Notes: generated from the letters alone by a model not told the origin. A stretch of DNA of 7,426 nucleotides from Thermoplasmata archaeon (GCA_021790415.1 JAJYDZ010000076.1:1-7426); one strand, 5' to 3'. Counted from the stretch's first letter, positions 1 to 6,904 are shown. Numbers and translations: made by a program.

Positions 1-20
1 AAGGAGATAAAGGAGATTGT

Positions 21-26
21 GAGGTG
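21..26 (+). promoter_or_regulatory. Ribosome binding site for the DGQHR gene
   Basis: GAGGTG matches the anti-Shine-Dalgarno of archaeal 16S rRNA. It ends 8 bases before the ATG at 35 but only 2 bases before the GTG at 29. This spacing is the reason the ATG at 35 is preferred as the start. Confidence 0.6.
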
Positions 27-34
27 GAGTGTCT

Positions 35-2350
35 ATGCAAGATGAAAATGAAGAAAAGGTCTTAAGTCTAATTGCCAAATTCTTGAAACAATATCCTTTT
101 GGATTAAAAGCAGGCATAATTATCACTAGGCTTCCCGCAGTGTTTCCAGAAGTGAGTACAAGTGAATTAAAGAAATATCTCCCTAGATCGAATGAGAAGA
201 GTAGTGAAATTATTAAAATTAAGAGAGGTTATTTTATTCATAAGAATTATTACAGTAATGTCACGTGGGGAAGTAATCTATCTCCAGTTCCCTTATCTCT
301 CCTGTCAGGGAAATTTGATGTTGGCAAAGACAAAATGAGAATTTTCTCTCAATTTGAGGAAGATGTTAGACAATTCCTTAGAAATTTAGATTTTAATGAT
401 GTTAATGGAGGCGCAAATTTTAGGATTAGCGGGAAACAAGTCGATGCCTCCTTCGGGGCTTCGAGCACTTATGTGATAGTAAGTTGCACTACTAGCATTG
501 GAGGTACCGGAGCTAAACGGCTAGAAGAAAAAATAAATGAGCTTAAAAGTTGGTATAACAAATTTAAAGAAGGTTTAGAAGAGCACGACAATTTAGACCA
601 TTATGATAAAATTAAGCTAGTTCTAGCTATCAGAGGGCTAAACTTAACGACTAGAGATACTGAATTATGTAAATCTGATCCCGTAGTTTACGTTTGGGAC
701 GACCAATTCTTTTCGTATTACGACGATTTATTCCAAAAAATTGGAAAATATGCACGGTACGAACTTCAAAGGGAACTTGGGATACAGTTAGAAGATAATG
801 AAATAGCCGGGCTAAAAACTCTTCCAACTATTAAGATAGCTAATGAATCAGATGATATCTATTATTTAACATCTATAAACCCTTATGATCTCTTGAAGAT
901 TATATATGTCGCTCGGAGAGAGCGAGGGGACCAGACTTTTTATCAAAGAATGATAAAGCCAGAAAAGCTTAAAAAGATGGCATATGATATTGGGAAATCG
1001 CGGCTACATTTCTATAACAATGTAATCTTGAGCAACACAACTGACTCTGGGATTAAGTTCAATGAAATTGAAAAAATAAACGGGCTCCCAGTTGGGATTC
1101 TCAGCATAGATAGTAATTTGAAATCTCTCTGGGTTGTAGACGGCCAACATAGAATATATAGTTATGCTCAAGTTAAGAAGGAAAGGATTCCGGGAAACCC
1201 TTCGATTCCAGCTACTATAATAACAAATAAGAGCGAAAGAGACCAAGGCAGTATTTTTATATCTATAAATACAAATCAAACAGCGCTTTCTGAGGATTAT
1301 AAGTGGGACCTCTATACGATATATGAAGCAAAGGAGAAAGAGAAAATTGCTGCTCTGACAGCTAAAAATCTTAATAATGAAGGTAACTTCAAGGGTCTAA
1401 TCTATATTCCAAGCTTAAATGTAAAGAGGAAGCGTGGAATGATTCCAATTTCCAAGATTGCCAGGACTGTTTTCGAACAAACCAAATTGTATAACATAAA
1501 ATTTAACAATAATACACCTAACTCGTTATATAAAGAAGATGATACCCCGGATAAAAATGCCCATAGAATTGCCAAATTTGTAGATGACTCACTTTCAAAA
1601 GTCAGGATGAAAAGTGAACAACTTTTTAGATTCTTCAGAGATAGCACAGGGGTTCAGATATTCATTAAAATGTTGTTTGACTACATACTTTTTTATTCTC
1701 AGAATCCTAGTGATATTGAACAGTACATTAATTGTCTTTGTAGTTATGTGACGAAAATTGGTCTTTTTTCAACCGATGAAAAGATTAAGGAGCGTGAAAA
1801 AAACCTAAGTTCTAGAGACGAAAAAGATATGTTAGTCAATCAATTAGTAGCTGGAATCAATGAACAGATAGACCAAAATGAAATAAGACTCACAAGACTG
1901 CCCACCAAGGAGAATAGAAATTTACCATTCTCTCTTGAAAAGAACCTTAGAAATTTTGTAAAACGTGCTCTTTCCGATTCTGATGATGATTGGTTTTCCA
2001 AAAGAATACCAACGGACATTAGCGCAAAATTAATTGGTAAGAATAACTCAATATCTCCCGCAAAAGCTTGGGATAATATAGATTTGGGCTCAATTATCAA
2101 GATTATAGATAAAGATAATAATTGGTCAGAAATTTTTGAGAAAAAATTCATTACTATGGGATATCCATTTGAGAGTAAAGACAACCTCGATAGAGTCTTA
2201 AATGATTTTAAAAAGTATAGAGATCCAATTAGTCATGGCCGAAATATCGCAAATATTGAAAAACAATATGGTGAGCTAGCTATACAGCATCTGAAAAAGT
2301 TCCTCAAATTACAGGGGAATGATGAGGAAGAGTATTCAGAAGGAGACTAA
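35..2350 (+). CDS. DGQHR-domain (DndB-like) protein with C-terminal HEPN-type motif
   Basis: A 771-residue multidomain protein; a GTG at 29 would add two residues, and the numbering here counts from that GTG. Residues 8-72 look like a winged helix ending in a short beta hairpin. Residues 105-265 have the alternating pattern of a restriction-endonuclease-like fold, with D139 in QVDASFG followed by the strand YVIVSCT, where a nuclease would carry ExK; that segment is probably inactive. Residues 285-430 are the DGQHR domain: the family motif sits at 371-375 within WVVDGQHRIYSY, and SINTNQTALS (412-421) is the usual second conserved block. The DGQHR family belongs with DndB, the regulator of DNA phosphorothioation, in the ParB/sulfiredoxin-like group. 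The C-terminus (about 630-760) is helical and contains RDPISHGR (731-738), an R-x4-H motif as in HEPN ribonucleases. It is the first gene of a plus-strand operon and the most AT-rich of the large genes where I counted. No dndCDE partner is visible. The family call is firm; the biochemical role is unknown. Confidence 0.85.
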   Translation: MQDENEEKVLSLIAKFLKQYPFGLKAGIIITRLPAVFPEVSTSELKKYLPRSNEKSSEIIKIKRGYFIHKNYYSNVTWGSNLSPVPLSLLSGKFDVGKDKMRIFSQFEEDVRQFLRNLDFNDVNGGANFRISGKQVDASFGASSTYVIVSCTTSIGGTGAKRLEEKINELKSWYNKFKEGLEEHDNLDHYDKIKLVLAIRGLNLTTRDTELCKSDPVVYVWDDQFFSYYDDLFQKIGKYARYELQRELGIQLEDNEIAGLKTLPTIKIANESDDIYYLTSINPYDLLKIIYVARRERGDQTFYQRMIKPEKLKKMAYDIGKSRLHFYNNVILSNTTDSGIKFNEIEKINGLPVGILSIDSNLKSLWVVDGQHRIYSYAQVKKERIPGNPSIPATIITNKSERDQGSIFISINTNQTALSEDYKWDLYTIYEAKEKEKIAALTAKNLNNEGNFKGLIYIPSLNVKRKRGMIPISKIARTVFEQTKLYNIKFNNNTPNSLYKEDDTPDKNAHRIAKFVDDSLSKVRMKSEQLFRFFRDSTGVQIFIKMLFDYILFYSQNPSDIEQYINCLCSYVTKIGLFSTDEKIKEREKNLSSRDEKDMLVNQLVAGINEQIDQNEIRLTRLPTKENRNLPFSLEKNLRNFVKRALSDSDDDWFSKRIPTDISAKLIGKNNSISPAKAWDNIDLGSIIKIIDKDNNWSEIFEKKFITMGYPFESKDNLDRVLNDFKKYRDPISHGRNIANIEKQYGELAIQHLKKFLKLQGNDEEEYSEGD

Positions 2351-2424
2351 TGAGATGGATGAACACAAGGGTTGAAATATCAAAGGAGGAATTTGATAAG
2401 ATGAGGGAGGACTTGGGGAAATGA
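2350..2424 (+). CDS. Possible tiny coupled ORF (24 aa), unknown
   Basis: An ATG at 2350 overlaps the TAA of the DGQHR gene (TAATG) and opens a 24-codon frame beginning MRWMNTRVEI and ending EDLGK. Its stop overlaps the ATG of the next tiny frame (ATGA). The peptide is charged and probably helical, with no motif I recognise. The only argument that it is translated is the unbroken chain of stop/start overlaps across this gap. It may equally be an untranslated spacer or the remnant of a small gene. Confidence 0.3.
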   Translation: MRWMNTRVEISKEEFDKMREDLGK

Positions 2425-2516
2425 TGGTTGAGAGCAAAGTGAAGATAGATGAATATCCTAATTATGATGAGCACTTCAGACGAGAAGAAATAGGGGGGAT
2501 CTGCAATGGCAAATGA
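2421..2516 (+). CDS. Possible tiny coupled ORF (31 aa), unknown
   Basis: This 31-codon frame starts MMVESKVKIDEYPN and overlaps the previous tiny frame by an ATGA. It runs 11 bases into the following ParB-like gene. A GGAGG at about 2406-2410 lies roughly 10 bases upstream of its ATG, a plausible ribosome binding site. The peptide is acidic and rich in Asp, Glu and Tyr, and matches no family I know. It could be a translational-coupling leader for the ParB-like gene, or the tail of a decayed small protein. Confidence 0.3.
   Translation: MMVESKVKIDEYPNYDEHFRREEIGGICNGK
2493..2500 (+). promoter_or_regulatory. Weak ribosome binding site for the ParB-like gene
   Basis: GGGGGGAT partly matches the archaeal Shine-Dalgarno consensus GGAGGTGAT and ends 5 bases before the ATG at 2506. 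I saw no TATA-like element between 2351 and 2505, so the gene is probably transcribed from upstream as part of the operon. Confidence 0.4.
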
Positions 2517-3750
2517 AGGGAACCAAACTGATGTAGTGATTAACATTCCTCAAGGACTTGAAAAATGGATAATAAATCATAAAGGAAAAGTATCTGAAGC
2601 TATAACAGGAATAGCTCCTATAAGCAATAACCAAAAGCAATTCGTACTGGTTACCGGTTTGCTGAGGGAGCTAAATTTTACCGATCATAGATTTAACCCT
2701 AGAAAGCCTGACAAAAGGAAAGTTACAGATTTGGTAGCCTCAATATCCTCGCTTACTTTATTGACTCCATTAACGTGTGCATATCTAGACCCTAAGGATC
2801 AGAAAGGTGATGAGGTTGTCCTGCTTGACGGAATGCATAGGTTCCGGGCACTTGAACAACTTAAAGTAGATAATCCTAAGTGGGCAGAAAAGGCTATGAT
2901 AGATCTTAAAATTTACTTCAACTTGGATAAAGACGATTTATATATTCTAGCTACTTATCTGAATAAAACGAGAAAGGCGTTAACGAGGGGAGAGTATTAT
3001 AAGATCATTGTAAACATATTTGATGAAAAGACAAAGGAATTTGCTGAGGATAAAGGACGGGTACCAACGGAAAAAGAAGTTTTCAACGCTATTACAGCAA
3101 GAGAACTTACGAATAAGAATTTTGACTTATCCGTCGGAAGGATCGTGGGATTAACCGCATTCGATTCCGAAGAGGAAGGATCATGGTATCCTATGGTGGG
3201 CCTGAAACAGCAAGACAGAATTGAAAGTGGAAATAGGAAAGGTGATTATTGTCCTCTAACAGCTGGAAATTTAGCAACGTTTCTTGAACATTTGTGCCAC
3301 ACTGGGCCATATGATGATGATGGAAGAAACCGGGCGACTGAAATTGCTAATGTGCTTACACTGGGGGAAAAGTTCACAAAATTCATTCTAAGTAGAGACC
3401 CCATTAAGAGCTATGAAACAGCTTCCGGAACAACCGTTGCGTGTAAACACTGGCCGCTAGATTCATTCGGATACCTTATAGAAAAAGATTGGTATAATCA
3501 GCTTGTTGATTCTTCTCCTGGAAAGTTATCTCTACTCTCACAGGTTGATATAAAATGGGACAGAATAGAGGACATTCTTAAAGCGTACTATGAGGTCATG
3601 AAAGAGCAAGCTAAATACACAAATGAGTTTAGAAAGACAGGAAAACGTGATTTCATTGATAAGATGTGGAGCTATCAAACCCAAATTAACTATATTACAC
3701 CGCATCTTAGGGATGAGTTGAAAAAAAGAGTTAATTGGATAGGGACATGA
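2506..3750 (+). CDS. ParB/sulfiredoxin-like domain protein (DGMHR motif)
   Basis: A 414-residue soluble protein. Residues 55-175 carry the ParB-N/sulfiredoxin-like pattern: a hydrophobic stretch with NPRKPDKRKVTDL (64-76), a strand ending in the signature LLDGMHRFRAL (106-116), then NKTRKALTRGEYY (153-165), which resembles the conserved helix after the motif in ParB-like proteins. In this superfamily the D-G-x-H-R loop forms a phosphate or nucleotide site, and some members show NTPase or nuclease activity. Residues 180-230 are helical and may form a helix-turn-helix. The remainder (about 240-410) is mostly helical and unrecognised, ending in a highly basic tail. Its stop overlaps the ATG of the next gene by ATGA, so the two are probably translationally coupled. 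With the DGQHR protein upstream and the transglycosylase opposite, a role comparable to DpdB or DndB in DNA modification is the best guess. A partition role is unlikely because no ParA gene is present. Confidence 0.75.
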   Translation: MANEGNQTDVVINIPQGLEKWIINHKGKVSEAITGIAPISNNQKQFVLVTGLLRELNFTDHRFNPRKPDKRKVTDLVASISSLTLLTPLTCAYLDPKDQKGDEVVLLDGMHRFRALEQLKVDNPKWAEKAMIDLKIYFNLDKDDLYILATYLNKTRKALTRGEYYKIIVNIFDEKTKEFAEDKGRVPTEKEVFNAITARELTNKNFDLSVGRIVGLTAFDSEEEGSWYPMVGLKQQDRIESGNRKGDYCPLTAGNLATFLEHLCHTGPYDDDGRNRATEIANVLTLGEKFTKFILSRDPIKSYETASGTTVACKHWPLDSFGYLIEKDWYNQLVDSSPGKLSLLSQVDIKWDRIEDILKAYYEVMKEQAKYTNEFRKTGKRDFIDKMWSYQTQINYITPHLRDELKKRVNWIGT

Positions 3751-5069
3751 ATATCATGACTGGCTATCGAAGATCAAACCTGAACCTAGTTGATGAGTTG
3801 ATCGATGTAAATCGGAAAGATGTAGCTCGAACAATGAAAGTCATTATGGATCACGGAAAAAAGAGGGATTTGGTCACTAACCTTGCAAAGATAGTAATGG
3901 GTGAAATTCAAGATGATTGGTGGGGATCGTCTCGTCGAGGGGACGTGCTCGTCAATGGAGTATATACACCACTACAACTATTATTTTATTATAGCGCAAC
4001 CAAAAGCATAGAAGAACTTAATCATGACTATCCTTTTGCGTTCGGAACTATTGGGGCTCTTTTAAGCACATTGCTTACTGACAATCATGTGTATAACAAG
4101 AAGACTGCTGAAACATATAGGAAAATGATTCAGACCTTATTTAAAATACGGGAAATGAGAGAAGAGAGTGAAGGCCTTTCTATGGAGACTTATCTTTCAA
4201 AAAGAGGTGGCCAAAATACTATAACTCCCAAAAACAAGTTAAGACTCAAGAAACTTGCCCAATTATATGGAAGAGGAGTGGGGGTTATATCCGCAGAAAG
4301 TTTTGACAACAGAACGAATGTTGAAGAGACTGTTACTGATGTTTTTACGGACCACAAAACAGCACCGTCTAGCTTACTTTATAACCTGGGAAGAGTTTAT
4401 TCGAACTTACTGCCATTGACGATTTCACTCTCACTAAAGAACGATCGCAACGTAATATTCGCTATCAAAGATAACCCTTTACTAGAATTTTATGATGGGG
4501 GATGGCATATCACAGATTTGAAATCAGGGGAGGCTCTTTTGGATTACTGTTTATCCAGATTTAGGAAATTTCAAAAAATAGGCACAGAACCAAAAATCTC
4601 GGAAAACATCCTTAGTCTAGCGTATTACATGGCAAGCCATTGGCAAAGTGGAATACTGGCGATAGTGGATCACGAAAAGGCAGAAAAGGTACTTGAACCA
4701 CAAAAGGAGTGGTCCAAGATCTCAACCGAAATAATCAGTAACTTGCTTAATGCAAAAGGAAAACAGGGTGGCGCAAGAATTGAGGACTTAAAGACGGCAG
4801 GATTTGGTAGGGTTCTTTTGACAAATGCCATTCAGGACGGGGCTACCATATTTTCTGCAGATGGAGTGTTCCGCTCTGCAGGAAGAATAGTCAATAAATT
4901 CTCGAAAGAAGAATTAAATGATACTAGTTGGGGTACAGGGAACAGGGCCGCACACCGCCTTTCTAGTTTTGGTATAGCGTTGAAAGTAAGTGAAGACGGC
5001 GCAATACGATTATTTTCTAGCCTTCCTAAAGGCAATAAATATCTAAACAAGGGATTAAGAATCAGATAG
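3747..5069 (+). CDS. Protein with C-terminal diadenylate cyclase (DAC/DisA_N)-like domain
   Basis: The ATG at 3747 overlaps the upstream stop (ATGA) and gives 440 residues; a TTG at 3735 would add four. The C-terminal third resembles the DAC fold of DisA, CdaA and DacZ, which make cyclic di-AMP from two ATP. A helix-strand start (about 286-315, LSLAYYMASHWQSGILAIV) precedes NAIQDGATIFSADGVF (360-375), which holds the catalytic DGA motif at 364-366. GTGNRAAHRLSSFGIAL (396-412) sits where canonical enzymes have GTRHRAA, and SEDGAIRLF (415-423) matches the closing VSEETGAISL strand. The RHR triad is therefore GNR here, so activity may be altered or lost. Residues 1-200 are mostly helical with no family I recognise. 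Residues 205-275, including NPLLEFYDGGWHITDL, could be a sensor module like those attached to other DAC domains. No membrane segment is evident, so it is probably cytosolic. It is the last gene of the plus-strand operon. Confidence 0.7.
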   Translation: MNIMTGYRRSNLNLVDELIDVNRKDVARTMKVIMDHGKKRDLVTNLAKIVMGEIQDDWWGSSRRGDVLVNGVYTPLQLLFYYSATKSIEELNHDYPFAFGTIGALLSTLLTDNHVYNKKTAETYRKMIQTLFKIREMREESEGLSMETYLSKRGGQNTITPKNKLRLKKLAQLYGRGVGVISAESFDNRTNVEETVTDVFTDHKTAPSSLLYNLGRVYSNLLPLTISLSLKNDRNVIFAIKDNPLLEFYDGGWHITDLKSGEALLDYCLSRFRKFQKIGTEPKISENILSLAYYMASHWQSGILAIVDHEKAEKVLEPQKEWSKISTEIISNLLNAKGKQGGARIEDLKTAGFGRVLLTNAIQDGATIFSADGVFRSAGRIVNKFSKEELNDTSWGTGNRAAHRLSSFGIALKVSEDGAIRLFSSLPKGNKYLNKGLRIR

Positions 5070-5079
5070 CTTCATCATC

Positions 5080-6693
5080 TTAGAGATATGAGTTCAGTTC
5101 GTCGAATTTACGAGCTATGACTCCGTTAAAAGAAAGAAGAACTGGGCCGAATGTTTTGGCATAGACTGGTAATGGAAGGAACCCGATCATTGAATAATAC
5201 TTTTTCCTAATCACATTTAACACCGTTCCGAGCGTGAATCGTAACTTAACTAAGTGCTCTTGATTAACGGTTGATCCTAGCTGAAAATCATAACTCAATA
5301 TTTCCGGTTTCATCTCATCTTTCCAGTGTACAGGACCGTAAAGTCCGCTTAAAGTAATCCTGTCATAATCCCTTCCTTCTTCGAATCCTGCTTCCAAAAG
5401 ATACTTTTTCACCCTTTTATGACTTTGGCTCTCGGAATATGGACGTTTCTTTGAGCACGGTAGAACAAGAAGATTTGGTGATCTAGGTTTAAACTGTCTC
5501 AGAGGAAAAGAATAATCAGACATTTTTTTCACCTTTGAATTAAAGTGTTTAGGTGAAGTTACACTCTGGGACGAGAAATTATGCCAAGGCATCATTCTTG
5601 ATTTCCACCATTTCATATTGTGAAGAGCGATATATGCAATTATATCAGATCGGTTGATATTTTCTCCTTGGAATTGATGCGTCCTATACGCTGGGGATTG
5701 CATCATCTCGTTCAAACTATCTTTGCCTAACAATCGAAGTCTTTCGCAGGCATAACATGAGCAATCAGGCATATGACTAGGCGACCAAGGAATATATGAT
5801 GAAGTGACCGGATCAAAAGTTTTTAAACGAAAGGCAGCTTGTGCATAAGTAGAATTGTCATAGGAAATTTCTCTTCTTGGTTTATTACTGGCAAGCGCCG
5901 AACCAATTATAGAATCTCCTACGCCAAAAATGTGAAGAGGAGTATCTTCACCACAATTTTTATCCATCCAGTTCAGTACTGTCCTAGTATTAGAATGTAT
6001 CAGCGAAGGAAGTCTGGTGAGTGGAACCTGACTTCCCAGAGCTAATCCGTACCTTCCTTTCCTTAGGAAGCGAGAAGGAAGACTGGTTTCGAAAAGATTT
6101 AGGTAGTGCCCGATTTCTTCCGGATTACGTCCGTGGACCGCTAGATAAGGAATCGGCATATCTGCCTGATCACCTATAGATTCCGCTAACCAGACGGCAT
6201 TGTCAATACTTATACGCTGTTCCTCTGCAGCTTGACCACTGGTAGCGTTATACGAAATAGGTGAATCTAAGCTTGCTACTCGTGTCGGTCTAAATTTGAG
6301 CTGGAAGGATAAAATATCTTCTCTCCTTACCTTCATTCCCCACTTGGACAAATCTATTTTATCAGAATGAAGAAGCTGGAATCCACCGCTGTCTAGAAAG
6401 ACATCTCGGTGATTTCCGAAGGTCTTCTCTAGTTCTCTCCCCAGTCTCCCATTATCAAAACCATCAAGGCCCCAATCTTCCCAAGCACCTTGACTTAGCG
6501 TGTAATTAGTAAAATGAAGAGCTTGAACCATAAACGATGGGGGAGAGTAAACATTTTTCAACGAAGATTTTATTCCTTTCCAGATTCCTCCGTTTCGTAT
6601 GAGGCCTGGCGGCCCAGTAAGGAGGTGAATTACTGGGAAAAACTTCACGTTAAAGTCATCTTGGACGCTCAGTTTCCCAGACATTTTGCCCAT
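5080..6693 (-). CDS. DpdA-like guanine transglycosylase fused to an ArcS-like domain
   Basis: A 537-residue two-part enzyme. Residues 1-375 are a transglycosylase (TGT) barrel: DSGGFQ at 101-106 with the first catalytic Asp (D101), YLAVHG (183-188), GLALGS (216-221) at the base-binding glycine segment, HIFGVGD (254-260), and ISYDNSTYAQAA (276-287) with the nucleophile-position Asp (D279). The zinc site is C311, C313, C316 and H358 in ALHNM, with a longer Cys-His spacing than standard TGT. TGTs swap guanine for a 7-deazaguanine such as preQ0; DpdA relatives do this in DNA. Residues 405-525 resemble the core domain of archaeosine synthase (ArcS): PCSKKRPYSESQSH (412-425) fits PC-x3-KPY-x2-S-x2-H except Arg for Lys, and LSGLYGPVH through YDFQLG (448-473) fits the following block. 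ArcS attaches lysine to the preQ0 nitrile in tRNA. No PUA domain is visible, which argues for DNA rather than tRNA as substrate. M1 is placed by the upstream TATA-like box; M4 (6684) is an alternative. Confidence 0.85.
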   Translation of the reverse strand: MGKMSGKLSVQDDFNVKFFPVIHLLTGPPGLIRNGGIWKGIKSSLKNVYSPPSFMVQALHFTNYTLSQGAWEDWGLDGFDNGRLGRELEKTFGNHRDVFLDSGGFQLLHSDKIDLSKWGMKVRREDILSFQLKFRPTRVASLDSPISYNATSGQAAEEQRISIDNAVWLAESIGDQADMPIPYLAVHGRNPEEIGHYLNLFETSLPSRFLRKGRYGLALGSQVPLTRLPSLIHSNTRTVLNWMDKNCGEDTPLHIFGVGDSIIGSALASNKPRREISYDNSTYAQAAFRLKTFDPVTSSYIPWSPSHMPDCSCYACERLRLLGKDSLNEMMQSPAYRTHQFQGENINRSDIIAYIALHNMKWWKSRMMPWHNFSSQSVTSPKHFNSKVKKMSDYSFPLRQFKPRSPNLLVLPCSKKRPYSESQSHKRVKKYLLEAGFEEGRDYDRITLSGLYGPVHWKDEMKPEILSYDFQLGSTVNQEHLVKLRFTLGTVLNVIRKKYYSMIGFLPLPVYAKTFGPVLLSFNGVIARKFDELNSYL

Positions 6694-6722
6694 CTCATAT
6701 AAATACGTTATGCTAAAAGTAG

Positions 6723-6730
6723 TATTTAAG
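6723..6730 (-). promoter_or_regulatory. Archaeal TATA-like box for the TGT/ArcS-like gene
   Basis: Read on the minus strand this is CTTAAATA, preceded by an A-rich stretch that could serve as a BRE. Its centre is about 33 bases upstream of the ATG at 6693, so transcription would begin roughly 5-8 bases before the start codon. That short leader agrees with the absence of a Shine-Dalgarno sequence in front of this gene. Confidence 0.55.
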
Positions 6731-6904
6731 ATATTTTTACCAGCCCCTAACTTATAGTTTTCCTACCCTTAACACTTTAACGAGTTCAAAATTTGCTTGC
6801 AGTACAGATTCTCAACTTTTATCAACATCCCGTCAACTTTGTAATAGAATTCCGATACTACAGGTTTCGGTTATTTCACAATTTTCTTCTTTCTTCCTCT
6901 TATC

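Noticed and set aside
1..45. Possible end of an upstream gene (one frame stops at TAA 8-10, another at TGA 43-45).
   Set aside because: Too few codons to tell coding from chance, and the two frames are equally possible.
1004..2184. Antisense open frames opposite the DGQHR gene (1004-1279, 1402-1647, 1840-2184).
   Set aside because: They lie fully inside a well-supported gene and their translations show no motif; they are AT-rich shadow frames.
35..2350. A true DndB of a phosphorothioation system.
   Set aside because: No dndCDE-type genes are present, and the extra N- and C-terminal domains do not fit DndB.
2413..2427. Programmed -1 frameshift joining the two tiny ORFs at GGGGAAATGA.
   Set aside because: The sequence does not form a proper X-XXY-YYZ slippery site in the needed frame, and ATGA coupling explains the arrangement more simply.
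2506..3750. Chromosome or plasmid partition protein ParB.
   Set aside because: Only the ParB-N/Srx-like motif is present; there is no ParA gene or centromere-like repeat array in the window.
5080..6693. Reading the 537-residue enzyme as an ordinary tRNA archaeosine transglycosylase or ArcS.
   Set aside because: No PUA domain is visible, and its neighbours are ParB/Srx-type proteins linked to DNA modification. It cannot be fully excluded.
5839..6702. Plus-strand frames at 5839-6045 and 6514-6702.
   Set aside because: Both overlap the TGT/ArcS-like gene on the opposite strand and have no start signal or recognisable protein pattern.
6694..6707. TTTATAT on the minus strand as the promoter of the TGT/ArcS-like gene.
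   Set aside because: Transcription would start about 26 bases downstream, inside the coding region past both M1 and M4. CTTAAATA at 6723-6730 fits better.
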